64,000 nt of DNA, taken from the NCBI RefSeq assembly GCF_003473485.1, contig NC_053048.1, positions 29,198,755 through 29,262,754 on the forward strand. Reading direction: 5' to 3'. The stretch is from Medicago truncatula (lineage: Eukaryota > Streptophyta > Magnoliopsida > Fabales > Fabaceae). Positions 36,001 to 48,927 of the stretch are shown one piece after another (position 1 is the stretch's first letter; each line of letters starts with the position of its first letter). The notes beneath the pieces were generated by a model that did not search any database, was not told where the DNA came from, and saw only the letters and a program-made list of their open reading frames with translations. The position numbers and the translations under genes were made by a program.

Positions 36001-36569
36001 CAGATGTTACTCTTTATAAAAGACAAATAACGGGGCTGCTGGCTATGTCCAGATGTCATGATACAATCGATAAAAATATCAAAATTGCGAAGCGAATACG
36101 TGATTAGAGTTTAAAGTCCAGCTTCTCTAATTATGTGTGCAAATTTTCAATTCTTATTTTCATTTTATCTATTTAAAAAAATATATATAATAGGGGGCTG
36201 CTACCATCAAGCAATTTTTAAACGAAAATGTTTACATTTTTTTTTTTTTCAACCAATGAGAAAGTGAGGTAGAGTTAAACATGTCATGTCATCAAAGTGA
36301 AAGACTTACCGTTCAACCAGCAGGTAACATGAATTTTTCTACTTTATTTTTCAAACTAATATTTACATTTATGAAATTATTTTATTAAAATTAACAAAAC
36401 TTTTACGGTTTTTTTTTTAAAAAAAAAAAACGATACTAAAGAAAAATATTTTGAACACCGTAGCTTCGCAAAATTCTTCCTCAACCGGATATTGTTCCCA
36501 GCATTGGATTCACCATCGATGATAATCACTAGAAAGGAATGTTATCTTTGGGTGGTCTTAGTATAAAAT

Positions 36570-37340
36570 TTGGAGGTTTAAACGGCCTCGAGCAAACCGA
36601 CTGAACCAGTTTTCAACTGCATCCAAACCTGAGGGCAACCACACAAATGAGTTAGACACCACATGTTCAATCAAAACCTTAAGGCATTGGGTATACGGGT
36701 CCTCTCATTTATAGGTTGCTCAATCTTAACTCTTCCATCTAATGTGGGACTTTAACTCACACTTAACACATCACAATTCCTATGTAGCAAAGAATTTCAT
36801 ACACATGCAAAAAGCTCAATCGTTTCTCAATGTTCTATTTCCTCCACCACTCTAGCAAGTGTCAAGGCTAATGAATAAGAAGCAATGAAATCAGCATCAA
36901 TCTTTAATATTTGTTTGCAGCTGCTACGGATGAAAGCATCTGGATTCCAAATATCACCTAAAGTAACGTAGTTTCCAGCCAAGTCTACGAAAAACCCAAG
37001 ATAGTCATGTTCCTATTTGAGTGAAATCACATGCACTAGGCCCTTGATCATCATCATGGTCATCGGAACAACGATTAGAGGCAAAGCTCAGTGGATAGCT
37101 ATAAAGACAATTCTGGAGGTTTATCTCATTCTGACAACAGTTAGCACAACAAACTTTGAAACCCACACTAGATAACCATTTTAGCACGATCAACCTTAGT
37201 TGGTCAGCATAATCTGTAATTTTCTGCGAAAGTGCAATTCGATTTTCTGTTCCAGTAACAAAACACCATAGAAAAGTGTATGTGAATGAGGTTGTCCTTG
37301 ATGAAGGAGCATTCCAATACAAATAGAAGCAAAATGCATT
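36570..37340 (-). pseudogene. Degenerate unidentified gene fragment
   Basis: On the - strand, readable blocks are separated by frameshifts: LVHYNNLECILLLFVLECSF (about 37310-37370), ENRIALSQKITDYADQLRLI and VLKWLSSVGFKVCCANC (37110-37250), EHDYLGFFVDLAGNYVTLGD and IWNPDAFIRSSCKQILKIDA (36880-37015), VWLPSGLDAVENWFSRFARG (36590-36650). The blocks read like a real, conserved protein but change frame at least twice. No family was recognised. It lies between dioxygenase copies A and B and is probably a captured or decayed gene. Confidence 0.4.
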
Positions 37341-37559
37341 CTAGATTATTGTAGTGTACAAGAACCTTCTTCAACACTTTCTTGATAACCTCTTCAGCAT
37401 TCTCATTTTCTTTGGCAGGGAGAAAAATAGTTGGTTCACTTGTAGGCTTTATAATAAGTTGGAGTCAATCAATGTTGCATTAAGAATGACTCTCAATTTC
37501 TCTTATTTAATAGCAAATGATTCAAAAAGGAGGCAGTGAATGATTCAGAGCCGGAATGA

Positions 37560-37860
37560 TCAATTTCTGGACGTTCCAGGTCATGAATATGGGAACCATT
37601 GTTTAGTTCCTCCTGCCCTAGTATCATCAACACACGCAATATTCAGGCTAAAAACACAAAAGAAAAGCAACTGGGAACGTTTTCAAATCCACCTGTGGAT
37701 GACGGTGAAACAACCATAGCCACCATGTGAGAGCAGAGCCTCGCATTGCTTTTGCAGTTTCAATATCTTTTCAGTGCAAAGAATACACCAGTACATGTCT
37801 TCACTGCTTTCAAAGTTTGAAATAGTCAAACCGATCTTTGGCTAGAGGGAATGAGGTCAA
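37560..37860 (-). pseudogene. Possible Gypsy gag remnant
   Basis: The - strand blocks FESSEDMYWCILCTEK and, one frame over, AKAMRGSALTWWLWLFHRHP then QVDLKTFPVAF resemble the gag pattern (RG.AL.WW....HP..DW..F...F..). It is broken by frameshift and stops. Identification is tentative. Confidence 0.3.
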
Positions 37861-38254
37861 AAAGGGCCAATTGTTACGACCCAATTTGAGTCACACTCCA
37901 GAATTTAGAGAAGGAAACTAGAGTAAAAAGAAGAGGAAATTGTTATACTTTTCATTGATTCTAATCATGAGAGAATACAAGATTTATATAGGCTGATGCA
38001 TACACACAACAAGGGTAAAAGTATAACAAAATGCATAACATATTTTCTTCTAGAACTAGCTGAGTCATTTTTCCTTTCTAAAATAAGCTGTCACCCCATC
38101 AGTCTCTCTTATGGACTTGTCAATTCGTTACGCCTTCATGTGATCATATTAGTAAATAGGGACAACTTCATTCATTAATAATTATTCAGGAACAATTCAG
38201 AACATGAAAAAGTAACATGAGACAGAACAAGTTTATTTTCTTTTCATAAAGTTG

Positions 38255-40265
38255 TTATTCCCCTATCCATTCATTTATCTTTGTTGCATTGATATGTGGT
38301 TTTCCTTCCAATTTCGTATTCAGCACGTGCCTCAAATACTCTCCATACGTGGTGTCCTTGTACATCTTGGGATTTTGATCATCTATCATATGATCTAATG
38401 CCCCGATTTCAGCATCACCCTGAGGGAACAAATATGATATAAAAGTAGTCCTTTTCTTGTTCTTATTTGTGATTGCTCTATGTTCCACACTCTTGTATTT
38501 GCCATTACTCAGTATCTGTAAGGATTGCAAAAGGAAAAAAAATTTCATAATTAAGTGACTTTATCTTTTGGTATTCACTAAAGAAAGAAATCAATAAGTA
38601 CTTACCTCTATTACATCTCCAACATTAACCACTAAAGCACCTGGTATTGGAGTAATTGGTACCCAATTTCTTTTGTATCGAATTTCTGTCCCTGATACAT
38701 CATCGTCTTGCATAACTATTGCAATGGTCCTTGGATCAGAGTGCGGACTCACACCTAGTACTTTCTCGGGTGTGTTACAAGGAGGGTAATAGTTCACACG
38801 GAAACCTTGATGTACTTCTCTATGTAGATCAAGAAGACCATGTTCCTCCAACCCCAAAAGCAATGACAGAGAATTGATAACTTCCTCGCCAATGCGTTTA
38901 ATTTCATTTGAATATGCGTCTATCGTATCCCTATGTTAATATCACAAGAGATACTCGAAATTAATCCTACCGGATAAACTAAGATACTATGACATACTAA
39001 AATATCAAGAATACCTACTTCAATTCCTTAGGCCAAAACTGAGGCTTCCTGAACCGCGTTGGGTAAACGAGCAAGACTAGGTAATCAGACCAATCAACTG
39101 AAGTATGCCCGTAACCTTGCATATCATCTGGGGGCATTGCATACTTGATCTTCTCTTTTATTGATAATTCGGAAAACTCAGCTACTGCATCCTTCACTCT
39201 CTGCATCAGGTCTATTTGCATGCCATGATTCACTATCTGGTAAAAGTAATTGCATTGTAAAGATATTAATGCATTGTTGTGAACTTGTTGAACTTGAACC
39301 TATTATTACTACAAGTGAAAAGACAGTCACTAATGTGCACATCTATCTTCCTTCAAAAAAAATAAAAATGTGCACATCTATCTATTTTTCTATCGCGTTT
39401 CATTGTATATATATTTTATTTTACTATGTTTTATCTATTTTTACTATGTTATCTGAACCTATCTAAATTTTAAAAGAAGTGTATGGTTATGAACACATTG
39501 AGCAGTTGGTAAGTGCAAGGACAATAATATGCAGGGGCCGAGGCTCGAACCCCAGATTCCCGACTTCTCCACACTTCAAAAGTATAGGTCCAACCACTAT
39601 GCTACTTCACGAATTTTTTTCTGTTTGAGTAAATCACCAATTCTACCCTGGTAAAATAGGGGTCGGACATCCATACACCTAAAATTTGCAAATAGAAAAA
39701 AAAAATCCAGATTTTGAATTATGTTGAGCAACTTTGTCCTTCACTAACTTGTATCTAATTTATTGTCAAATAAGTCCCTCAATTATATCACTTAATAACA
39801 AATTAACCCCTAAACTATATCACTTACTATCAAACTAGTCCTTACAAGTTTTTGAAAACTCGGTATCCGACCCAATGACTGATTAATCTGAGGGGTCCAA
39901 TCCCACAATCCACTTGCGGGCCATTTAAACTAGCAATTGAAGTTAACAAAAGGACTTCACAGTAAATCTAATGGTGAAGACATAGATACCTGAAAGTAAC
40001 CCCACTCTTTGCAAGCAAAATCCAGTTTTAACAACTCCTCTTTGTTCCCATTTGAGAGTAATCCAAAATCAATGATTGGGAGGTGAGATGAAAGGTGAGG
40101 CGTATAAAGGTGTTTTTCCATTTGTTCTTCAGTTCTAACATAGCTTTCAGGAACATTGAAAGGATTCTTCCTCGCAGTTTCTTGAATATATGGAAAAGTG
40201 GGTGATTCCTCCTTCTTATGAGTTGTTCCTAACACATGATCAGCTCCTCCATTGAGAGTACTCAT
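38255..40265 (-). CDS. SRG1-like 2OG-Fe(II) dioxygenase, copy B (divergent)
   Basis: Exons 39990-40265, 39019-39236, 38606-38930 and 38255-38515 (- strand) give 359 residues with the phases of the other copies. The start at 40265 (MSTLNGGADHVLG) was chosen because it aligns with the paralog starts; the frame is open further upstream. Iron ligands H228, D230 (SPHSD) and H285 are present. The 2OG motif, however, is R295-T-T297 instead of R-x-S. Exon 2 lacks ten residues relative to the paralogs, including the YVVSEEQTL-type stretch before DWSD and three residues before the donor, which is now GTAGGT. Intron 1 carries a SINE (39484-39612). It is the oldest or fastest-evolving member and could have altered cofactor use or be decaying. 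Confidence 0.8.
39484..39612 (+). mobile_element. tRNA-derived SINE in intron 1 of copy B
   Basis: cattgagcagttggtaagtg as box A region, box B ggctcgaaccccag, antisense to the host gene. Belongs to the 9253 family. Confidence 0.65.
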
Positions 40266-40404
40266 CTTTGCTATGCTTACTGTTCGCTGTGTGGATTGAT
40301 ATGGTCTGCGTTGGTGTTGAGTATGAGATCCACTCAAGAACAAACCTGTCTGGAAGCTGTGTAAAAACATTAATTTGGAAAAAAGGAAAACTGTTTTTTT
40401 AAAT

Positions 40405-40500
40405 ACGAGGTCCTCGCGAGCACTTAAGAACACTACATAATATATGTAAGGTCCAACGTTTAAATCTCGGCTAACACAAAAGCACAGTACATTTTTTTTT
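40405..40500 (+). mobile_element. Degenerate SINE upstream of copy B
   Basis: ggtcctcgcgagcacttaag, aacactacataatatatgta and aggtccaacgtttaaatctc parallel the 9253-type SINE but with many changes. Confidence 0.4.
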
Positions 40501-40559
40501 AAGGAAAAAAATACGGTACACCTGTACGGTAACACCTGCCAACAATAAAAAATTAACAT

Positions 40560-42130
40560 CCTAACAAAAATAAATCAATAATAAAAAGTCCACGTTAGAA
40601 GGTCAATTGCTAATCACTAGACACTTTGACAAAAAAAATTCCTTCAGAAAACAAACTTGATAAAAAAATGATAATGTAGTTAGTTAATTTGTCCATTTTA
40701 AGTATAAATGTACCCTCCCTCACAAGAAAAAAAGTATAAATGTACCTCTAAAATACTCCTTGCATTCATTGTATGTAGTAAATTTCGTCTTTCCATATTT
40801 CAACACATTAGTATTATTAATCGAGGGTTTTTTTTTTAAAAAGAATGAATAAATATATCTAGTATTTAAAAAAAAAAAAGGCTTATATCTAAGGGCAAAT
40901 TTTTAAAAAGAATGTCATATTTATTTTTTATGTAAAATTAATTATTTTATTCAAATTGTGTTATTTACATGATAGTATGTACAATACTTTTAATATAGGT
41001 TAAATTTACCATTTTATCTCTTAGCTAATTTTTGTGTTTTAAATTGGTTCATAACTACTAAAATGATCAATTTCGTCATTTATCTATTTTGTCATTAATC
41101 ATATTGGTTCTTTTTGTATGTTTTAAATCCTAAATGTTTTCTCTCAATAAAAAAAATTCTAAATGTTTAAGATTGACCAACATTACAAATGATCCGTCAT
41201 ATATTTCATCATTTTTTGAATTTAACACTTTGATTTTTATTTTTTTTTTAAAAAGGAGAGCATCGGAGGTATATATGACAAACCTCTGATGCTTTTTTAA
41301 TTTTATTTTCCACAATTCCATCGAAACACTCCTTGACAGATTCTTCTCCAAATCAAACAATGCATGATCCATCTCTAAATATCATAAGTAACAAAAAAAA
41401 TAAAAAATTATGGTCCAAATCTTAAATTGTGGAGAGTTAAAATTGGACAATGACAAAAGGTGGATTTAATTAAACCTTAATTTAAAGGGCTAAAACAAAG
41501 TATATATTATCATTAAAAAGAAAAAACACGAAAGTAGATAACATGAGCATAAACAAAGAATAAAACAAAGTTCTTTAAAAGAAATAAAACAATTGACGAA
41601 AAATAAGACCAAAACTAGATTTTTGACACGTGCTCCGCTCGAATTTATTGTAAAAGGATTGACATACGAATAATAAAATGCAATATATAATAGGTAACGG
41701 TGAAAAAATAACACGTGATAATTCATAGTAGACAAAATAAAACACTTCATAAAATGTATGAAATCTGAAAATATTATAAAAGAAAATTGGTAATCATATC
41801 AATAATTCGGGTATATATAACCAAGTTTACATAGAAATTAGGGTAGCCGAAAAAAAGTATAAAGTATAAGGTATCAAACGTGATCATTGATATGCTCATA
41901 GTTTCTAGAACAAACGTGCGACATCAAATAAGTATAGAAAATATTTTCTTAAAAAAAAAAAAAAAAAAAAAGGCAAGAGGATATAAATGAAATTGGTGCG
42001 ATGCGTTTTTTAGATGAAATTTGTTAGATTAAATAATTGCAAACATAGTAAAGCAAATGAGCGGGAAAAATTAGGTTAAATTGTTGCAGACGTAACAAAA
42101 TTAATAAATAAGGATAAAACAAAAACATAT
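40560..42130. other. Intergenic, no gene seen
   Basis: AT-rich. Phrases such as taggttaaatttaccatttt, atctcttagctaatttttgt (40998-41040) and the partly complementary ggtggatttaattaaacctt (41459) hint at an eroded fold-back element of about 470 bp. Confidence 0.3.
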
Positions 42131-42132
42131 TA

Positions 42133-42262
42133 GTCCCCGTGAGCTTAGCTCAATTGACAGGGACATTGCATAATTTATGCAGGGGCAGGGGTTCAAACCC
42201 CGGACACCCCACTTCTCCACATTTAAATGTGTGAGCTCCGGCCACCGGTCTACTAGACAAAC
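42133..42262 (+). mobile_element. tRNA-derived SINE (well preserved)
   Basis: ccccgtgagcttagctcaat, tgacagggacattgcataat, box B ggttcaaaccccgg, then acaccccacttctccacatt and a poly(A) tail. Best preserved copy of the family in this window. Confidence 0.8.
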
Positions 42263-43064
42263 AAAAAAAAAAAATTATACAAATGACCAATAAACAAAGA
42301 ATATGCTTATGCATGTTGAAGGTAGAGGTATGGAATGAACCTGGGAAATGGAGGCTCTGGGTCTGGGCCACGTCGTTATATGTTAATTTGTGGCTACTGT
42401 GAAACCCTTTACTTATTCATTGCACTTATTTTAAGCTACTCGCGTAGTTAGATTTTGAGGATGCATATGATGTGTTCGATGAAAGTTGGAAGCCAAATAT
42501 AAATTAATAACCTTATATTCTATTTGATTATTTGTTTTGTTTAGAGAGCTAGCATTGAACTTGCAGTATTAAAATACAATTCTGCAATCAATGGTTAATT
42601 TTGTTTAGATTTTGATTCACATATAAATGGCTGTGTTCCGGACTGAGACGAGACCCATCTGGAATATACTTTACCATGAGGGTAGACACGATGTACGTTG
42701 TACCATCAACGCACATAGAAATCACCTTATGCAATCAATCACCACCATGTGGTGAAGATCAAACGGTGATCTCATGATCAATCTGCAAATCTCTATTATA
42801 GAAAGACCTCCAGTGAAAGATACACATTATTACCTCTCACTCCCATTTATGTAGCTGCCGCTGCCGTCCTCCATCGTGTTTCCACTTCTCCGGCTGTATA
42901 TGAATTTATTTTATTTTATTTGCAATCAACCAATCATTTGATCAAAAGTTTGAAAGTGCATTGTTTAGAGTTGTTTAAAAATACACATTTGATGTAAATG
43001 ATATTTTTTAAGCATTATACAAGCACAATTATAAAAATGAAAAGGTAAATTATTCTTCTATTAC

Positions 43065-44933
43065 TTATGCCTTTATCTTTGCCACATCAGTGTGTGTTTT
43101 TCCCTCCATTTTTCTCTTCATGGATTGCCTCAAATAATCTCCATACAACACTTTCTGGTACATCTTAGGGTTTTGAGCATCTATCATATGATCAAAGGGC
43201 TCCACTTCAACATCATCTCGAGGAAACACAAATGTTGCATGAGAAGTCCTTCTCTTGTTTTTATTTGTCATTGCTCTGTGTTCTACACTCTTGTATCTTC
43301 CATTACTCCATATCTGTTCACATTGAAAAAAGAAATAAACTGAAAATGTTGATATATAACTAAGTGACTGTTGGTATTTCTTTCTTTTCAAGCTTACAAT
43401 GTACTCTTTATTTAGTGTTGATTATATCACTAAAGAAATAGTTCAATTATGCCAATTGGAGTAGACACCTATCAAGCACAAATAGAGACACGTATATCGG
43501 ATACGACACAGACAGGAACACTTAGACAGTAGTAATAATTTAAGAAAATGTAACTGTATGTGTCGGTGTCAAACATAAAGATATGTCACCTAACACGCCT
43601 TCAATGCGAATTGTCTGTGCTACATATGTTGACACGTCAAGTTGGACCTTATTACACCAAAACTGTCATTGATATTTTTAATTTTCTCTACAAATTTAAA
43701 AAATTTGTTTACAAAAGAAAGAAATTATTCAATTACCTCTATTACATCTCCGACATTGACAACTAGAGCATCTGATATTGGAGTAACGGGTACCCAATTT
43801 CCTTTATGTCGAATTTCTAATCCAGGCACATCATCATCTTGCATAAGTAAAGTAATGGTGCTTGAGTCGGAGTGTGGACTCAAACCCAACACTTGCTCAG
43901 GTGTGTCGCAAGGAGGGTAATAGTTCACACGTAAACCCTGAAGTACTTCTTTATGCAGTCCAGCAAGAACATGTTTTTCCAACCCCATAATAACAGACAA
44001 AGAACTTAGAAGTTCGTCACCAACTCTTTTTACTTCACTTGAATATGTATCTACTATCTCCCTGCATTACGATATTAATTCCATTTAAAAATCACAATAT
44101 AAGTCTTTAATTAACACTAGCATTTCTGATTGAAGGTGTCCGGTGTCTGACACTGACATTGACACATGTATTACTTTCAATTAATTCATTTTATTAAATT
44201 ATTACCGATTCCAACTTGTCGGTGTTAGTGTTTTATTCGGTTTCTGTGTTTGCATCGGTGCTTCATAGCAAGATTTACATACATGTTTTAAAGAATCAAA
44301 ATCATATTTGATTTTAGATTTAAATTGTAAAAAATGCATACTTGAATCCATGCGGTGTTTTTGGCCAGAATTGAAGCTTCCTGAACCGGGTGGGATAAAT
44401 GAGTAAAAACAATGTGTCTGTCCAATCAAGCGTCTGCTCTTCGGAAACTACATAAGCATGACCATAGCCATGTACGTCGTTTGAGAGCATTGCATACTTT
44501 TCCTTCTCTTCTATTGGAAGTTTGAAAAACTCATCTGCTGCATCTTTCATATTCTGCAGAATTTCTTTGTCCACACCATGATTCACTATCTGCAAAGGTA
44601 TTTCTAATTTCAAGCAGCACTTGATGGTTAACCAAACAAAATCTTATTAACTCACAGTTCTGTAATTTCAAGAGTTACCTGAAAGAAACCCCACTCCCTG
44701 CATGCAATCTCAAGTTTCCGCAACTCTTCCATGTTCCCATTTGAAAGCAGTGTTAAATCAATGACAGGAATCTCCGATGAAAGGTGAGGCGTGTAATGTA
44801 CTTTTTCCATTTCTTCTTGATTCCTCACGTATCGTTTAGGAACTTGCGAAGGATTAATCTTCACCATTTCTTGAACATTTGGTACCGGTAAAGATGGAGC
44901 AAAAATTGGTGCTTCATCTATGTTAACACTCAT
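43065..44933 (-). CDS. SRG1-like 2OG-Fe(II) dioxygenase, copy C
   Basis: Exons 44679-44933, 44342-44589, 43737-44061 and 43065-43313 (- strand; phases 0, 2, 0) give 358 residues. The N-terminus MSVNIDEAPIFAPSLPVP matches copy D. The active site is complete: H231, D233 (SPHSD), H288 (VEHR), R298-x-S300. The protein ends early at ..DVAKIKA, about five residues shorter than D and E, because a stop arises where the paralogs read KE(Q/H)VI; the trimmed part lies beyond the core. The TATA equivalent is weakened to ctttaaaag. A SINE has inserted about 490 bp upstream. It is otherwise an intact gene; substrate unknown. Confidence 0.88.
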
Positions 44934-45423
44934 CTTTAATTTGCTTTGTGTAGATTGTTAGCTTTAGATTTGAGAACTTTTAAAGGGTTATATGTAAAGT
45001 TTTTTTTGTTTGTACTAAGAGGGAATCTTGAGATTTGTTCTAGAAATAAATATACTTCTGCCTAGCCAATCCAAATAGAAAAATCACTTTAGATTACTTT
45101 TATCTACATTGTTTTGCATCTATGGAATCTATGCCTTGGATTGGAGTTTCCAAATTAAACAAACTTCAACTGCATAGGTAAGTTGGGATATGAACAAAGT
45201 TAGGTCATGTAAAGAAAGCAAAATAATGCAATTTGCAAATATGTTGTGTTTTATACAAAATTAATATCATAGTCTTATTTCCTTTTCGTGTATCATGTTT
45301 TGCAACGAGCAAAATCGATCCTTCATATGCAGTAAAAATAAAATAATTGTCTAGAAATATTTTTTTGGTCGCTTGACTTATTTTTAAGGTTTTTTTCGGT
45401 CCTTAAACTTTATAATGAGTCAT

Positions 45424-45512
45424 TTTGGTCTTTTTTTTTTTTTTTGTGGTGGCCGGGATTCGAACCCCGACCTTGCATATATTATGCATTGTCCTTATCA
45501 ACTGAGGTCTCT
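45424..45512 (-). mobile_element. SINE inserted in the promoter region of copy C
   Basis: A poly(T) run then ggtggccgggattcgaaccc, cgaccttgcatatattatgc and attgtccttatcaactgagg is a reverse-oriented 9253-type SINE. The surrounding sequence cattttggtc / tcttaact is contiguous in the paralogous promoter of copy D (about 49323-49342), which is the empty site. Confidence 0.75.
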
Positions 45513-46428
45513 TAACTTAAATGTGTTAATTCAAGTTAGTTCTTTTTGTCTAAACTGTAGTCAACTGATATTTGCAATGTCACCTTAGCTATCTATGTAT
45601 GTAAATATTTTTCAGTTACAAATTTACAATAGCAACTTGATGAATGACTATAGTTTCCAATTTTTTTTCCTGTTGTCTTACTATGCAATTTGATGTTCTG
45701 AGAGCTTTGTTTGCATACCAATCAATCTTGCTTTATTATTTTTCGCTATAGTGTGAATATTGTGAAATCTATTACTTCTTTGATGTTCTTATGTTTGATG
45801 AAAACTTGAAAGTCTTTAAAAGTTGGTAACTTTTGGATCTGTTACAGGTTCCGGAACATAATTAGTATGAAAATCATTTTTCCTTGGCTGTCTGGTATCA
45901 ATCTTTCAATATTGGGACCACTACAAGTAATTTTTTCCAAGGAGACGATGAGCCTCAACCTTGAGAGAATTATAAGATTCCTAGTAGCCATAATATTTCC
46001 ACAATCACGACCTGGCCTGATGGTATTGTTTGCCAGTAACAATCAGTTCATACTTCATATCACTGGTGTTGTTCAAATCCATCACTAGGATAACCGTTGT
46101 CGATGCCTGTCTTCAGCTGCAGGTCTTATGCGGTGAAAAACAGGTTATGAAACAGATTGGTTCGTGAAACGGGTTATATTTTAGACCACTTTATATTAGA
46201 ACCTTAAAACCTAGAGCTTGTATTACCTTGTAAAAAAGTTTTAGGGTAATGTTGTTATGCTTTTATTCATCTGATTTAAATACAGAGAGTACACACAGAG
46301 TTTAGGGAAACAGAAGCAAAACATACAATAGAATAAAACAGAAAATCCCTTAAAAAACAGAAAATATGCACTAATAACAAACAGACAATCACGGAATCTT
46401 CATCTTTTTCCTCATTTTCTTTGAGTTG
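45513..46428. other. Spacer between copies D and C
   Basis: No gene. Open frames on both strands at 45842-46088 have no recognisable domain. From about 46200 the sequence (gggtaatgttgttatgcttt, tatt-catctgatttaaata) matches the 3' flank of copy A near 32970, marking the end of the duplicated unit. Confidence 0.4.
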
Positions 46429-48871
46429 TTATGTCACTATTACATGTTCCTTTATCTTTGCCACATCGGTGTGTGTTTTTCGCTCCATTTTTCTCTTTAA
46501 GGAATGCCTCAAATAATCTCCATACTTGACTTTCTGGTACATCTTGGGGTTTTGAGCATCTATCATATGATCAAAGGGCTCAACTTCAACGTCATCTCGA
46601 GGGAATAAAAATGATGCATAAGAAATCCTTCTTTTGTTCTGATTTGTCATTACCCTGTGTTCTACACTCTTGTATTTTCCATTACTCAATATCTGTTCAA
46701 TGACGAAATAAGTGAATCGTGCGAATTGAGCATGACATCTATAAAGCATTAATTAAGGTACAATAACTAGACATGACATCGACATGAACATTTACAAACC
46801 GATCATAATTAAAAAAAATATAATAGTGACGGAATGCAAAAACACACACACATGCATACCTATATATTGGTATCAGACAAAAATGTGTTACCTCTATAAC
46901 ATCTCCAACATTGATAACTAGAGCATCTGATATTGGTTTAACCGGTACCCAATTTCCTTTGTTTCTGATTTCTAATCCAAGCACATCATCATCTTGAATA
47001 AGTAAGGTAATGGTGGTTGTGTCAGAGTGTGGACTCAAACCCAATACTTGCTCAGGGTTGTTGCAAGGAGGGTAATAGTTCACGCGTAAACCTTGAATTA
47101 ATTCTTTATGCAGTTCAGCGAGAGCATGTTTCTCCAACCCCATGATAATAGACAGAAAACTTAGAAGTTCCTCGCCAACTCGTCTCACTTCACTTGAATA
47201 TGCCTCTATTATCTCTCTACATTAGCAAACGAGTTTCATCAAAATCACAAAATGTACATATATAGCGGATTCTATTAGGGTTTGAATTTTGAACATCAGT
47301 TATTTAATGAATCTGAAAAAGGAAAATTTGCTTATAAATGTGACCGGATGGAGTATAGTGGAAACTTTATATTTGCTTAGACCAAAATGTCAAAAGTGCA
47401 TACTTGAATCCATGTGAGGTTTTTGGCCAAAATTGAAGCTTCCTATACCGGTCGGGATAAATGATTAAAACTAGTACGTCGGACCAATCAAGTGTTTGCT
47501 CCTCAGAAACGACATAATTTTGCCCATAGCCTTGTATGTCGTTTGGGAGCATTGCATACTTTTCCTTCTCTTCCATTGGAAGTTCAAAAAACTCATTTGA
47601 TGCATCCCTCATTCTTTGTATAAGGTCTTTTTCCACACCATGATTCACCATCTGCAAAGATATATATTGCAATCTTATAAAGCACTTGATTAAAACCAAA
47701 CAATATGTTGAACTCAAACTAAAATCTACACCACTTCTAAACACTTCTGTTATCCATGTTCCTTTCTATGTTGAACTTTCTTAATTTCCATCAAAGTTGT
47801 ATCCCTAGTGTTTTCTGTAATTTCTTATAATATTAAGAATCGCATTATCATAGCAACTACGACTTAAAATCTTTATTATTACTAGCAAAAAGACGGGCAC
47901 TCACGTGCTTGTCATTTCACTCCGTTTATTGTGCTAACGCGTGTAAATTATAAACGATTTTTATATTAAATTTTGATTTTGATTAAAATTACAAATACAA
48001 ATATTTGTGACTTTAAAATTGTAACAAACCCAAAAAACTATGTTTATCTTTTTCAAAAACAAAAATAATTTAACCAATATAATTTTTATCTTTTTTAATA
48101 TCACTAACAATATAACATTAATTTAGGAAAATTTATTAAATGGTATTGAAATTATAAAAAATTCAACCCAAAATCTCCATCCTCTTCTATATATAGATAA
48201 TATTGTTCTATTGTAGTGAGATATTTCATATCTTTCTTGTATTATATTTGTCCCTAATTGTAAGTATCTTTTAGAATAAAAAGGTGTAGTTAAATAAAAG
48301 TCTCATTTAAAATTACTAGATATATTCATTATTTTTTCTTCTAAAAATATACTATTTAGTAGTACTAATTATTTGTTTTAGAAGATGAAACATAGAGTTA
48401 GATACGTCTGTATTCGTGAGCTTACTTCAGTTGGTATGGACAATGTATAATATATGCAAGAACTGGGTTTAAACTCCGGTCACCAAAAAAAAAAAAAAAA
48501 AAAAAAAATACGTCTATGCACAAATATATAAAGTTAGACATATTAAATACGCAAAAATTACAAGTTTTTGTTTGTACATTTTTGTGTAACTCACAATTGT
48601 ATAGTCGATGAATTACCTGAAAGAAACCCCACTCCTTGCATGCAATCTCAAGTTTCAGCAACTCCTCCATGTTCCCATTTGAAAGCTGTGTAAAATCAAT
48701 TACAGGAATCTCAGAAGAAAGTTGAGGCATGTAGTTTACTTTCTCCATTTCTTCTTCATTCCTCACATATTTTGTTGGAACTTGCAAAGGATTAACCTTC
48801 ACCATTTCTTGAACATTTGGTACTGGTAAAGATGGAGCAAAAATGGGTGCTTCATCTATGTTGACACTCAT
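46429..48871 (-). CDS. SRG1-like 2OG-Fe(II) dioxygenase, copy D
   Basis: Exons 48617-48871, 47404-47651, 46892-47216 and 46429-46692 (- strand; phases 0, 2, 0) give 363 residues. All active-site residues are present: H231, D233 (SPHSD), H288 (VEHR), R298-I-S300. Exon 1 is a mosaic: the first 25 residues (MSVNIDEAPIFAPSLPVP..) match copy C, while the rest (VPTKYVRNEEEMEKVNYMPQ) matches copies A and E. Intron 1 (965 bp) contains a SINE and a long poly(A) run. A TATA box ctataaaag sits 48 bp upstream of the ATG. It appears functional; substrate unknown. Confidence 0.88.
48413..48510 (+). mobile_element. SINE in intron 1 of copy D
   Basis: attcgtgagcttacttcagt, tggtatggacaatgtataat, box B gggtttaaactccggt and an A-run of more than 20. 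Antisense to the gene. Confidence 0.65.
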
Positions 48872-48918
48872 CTTTAATTTGCTTGGTGGTGTGGATTGTT
48901 AGCTATGAGATTTGAGAA

Positions 48919-48927
48919 CTTTTATAG
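48919..48927 (-). promoter_or_regulatory. TATA box, copy D
   Basis: ctataaaag on the - strand, 48 bp before the start codon, same context as in copy A. Confidence 0.6.

Noticed and set aside
42133-42230. A tRNA gene
   Set aside because: Box A and box B are present, but the acceptor stem does not pair, the anticodon arm is missing, and the same sequence with a poly(A) tail recurs at several sites. It is a SINE.
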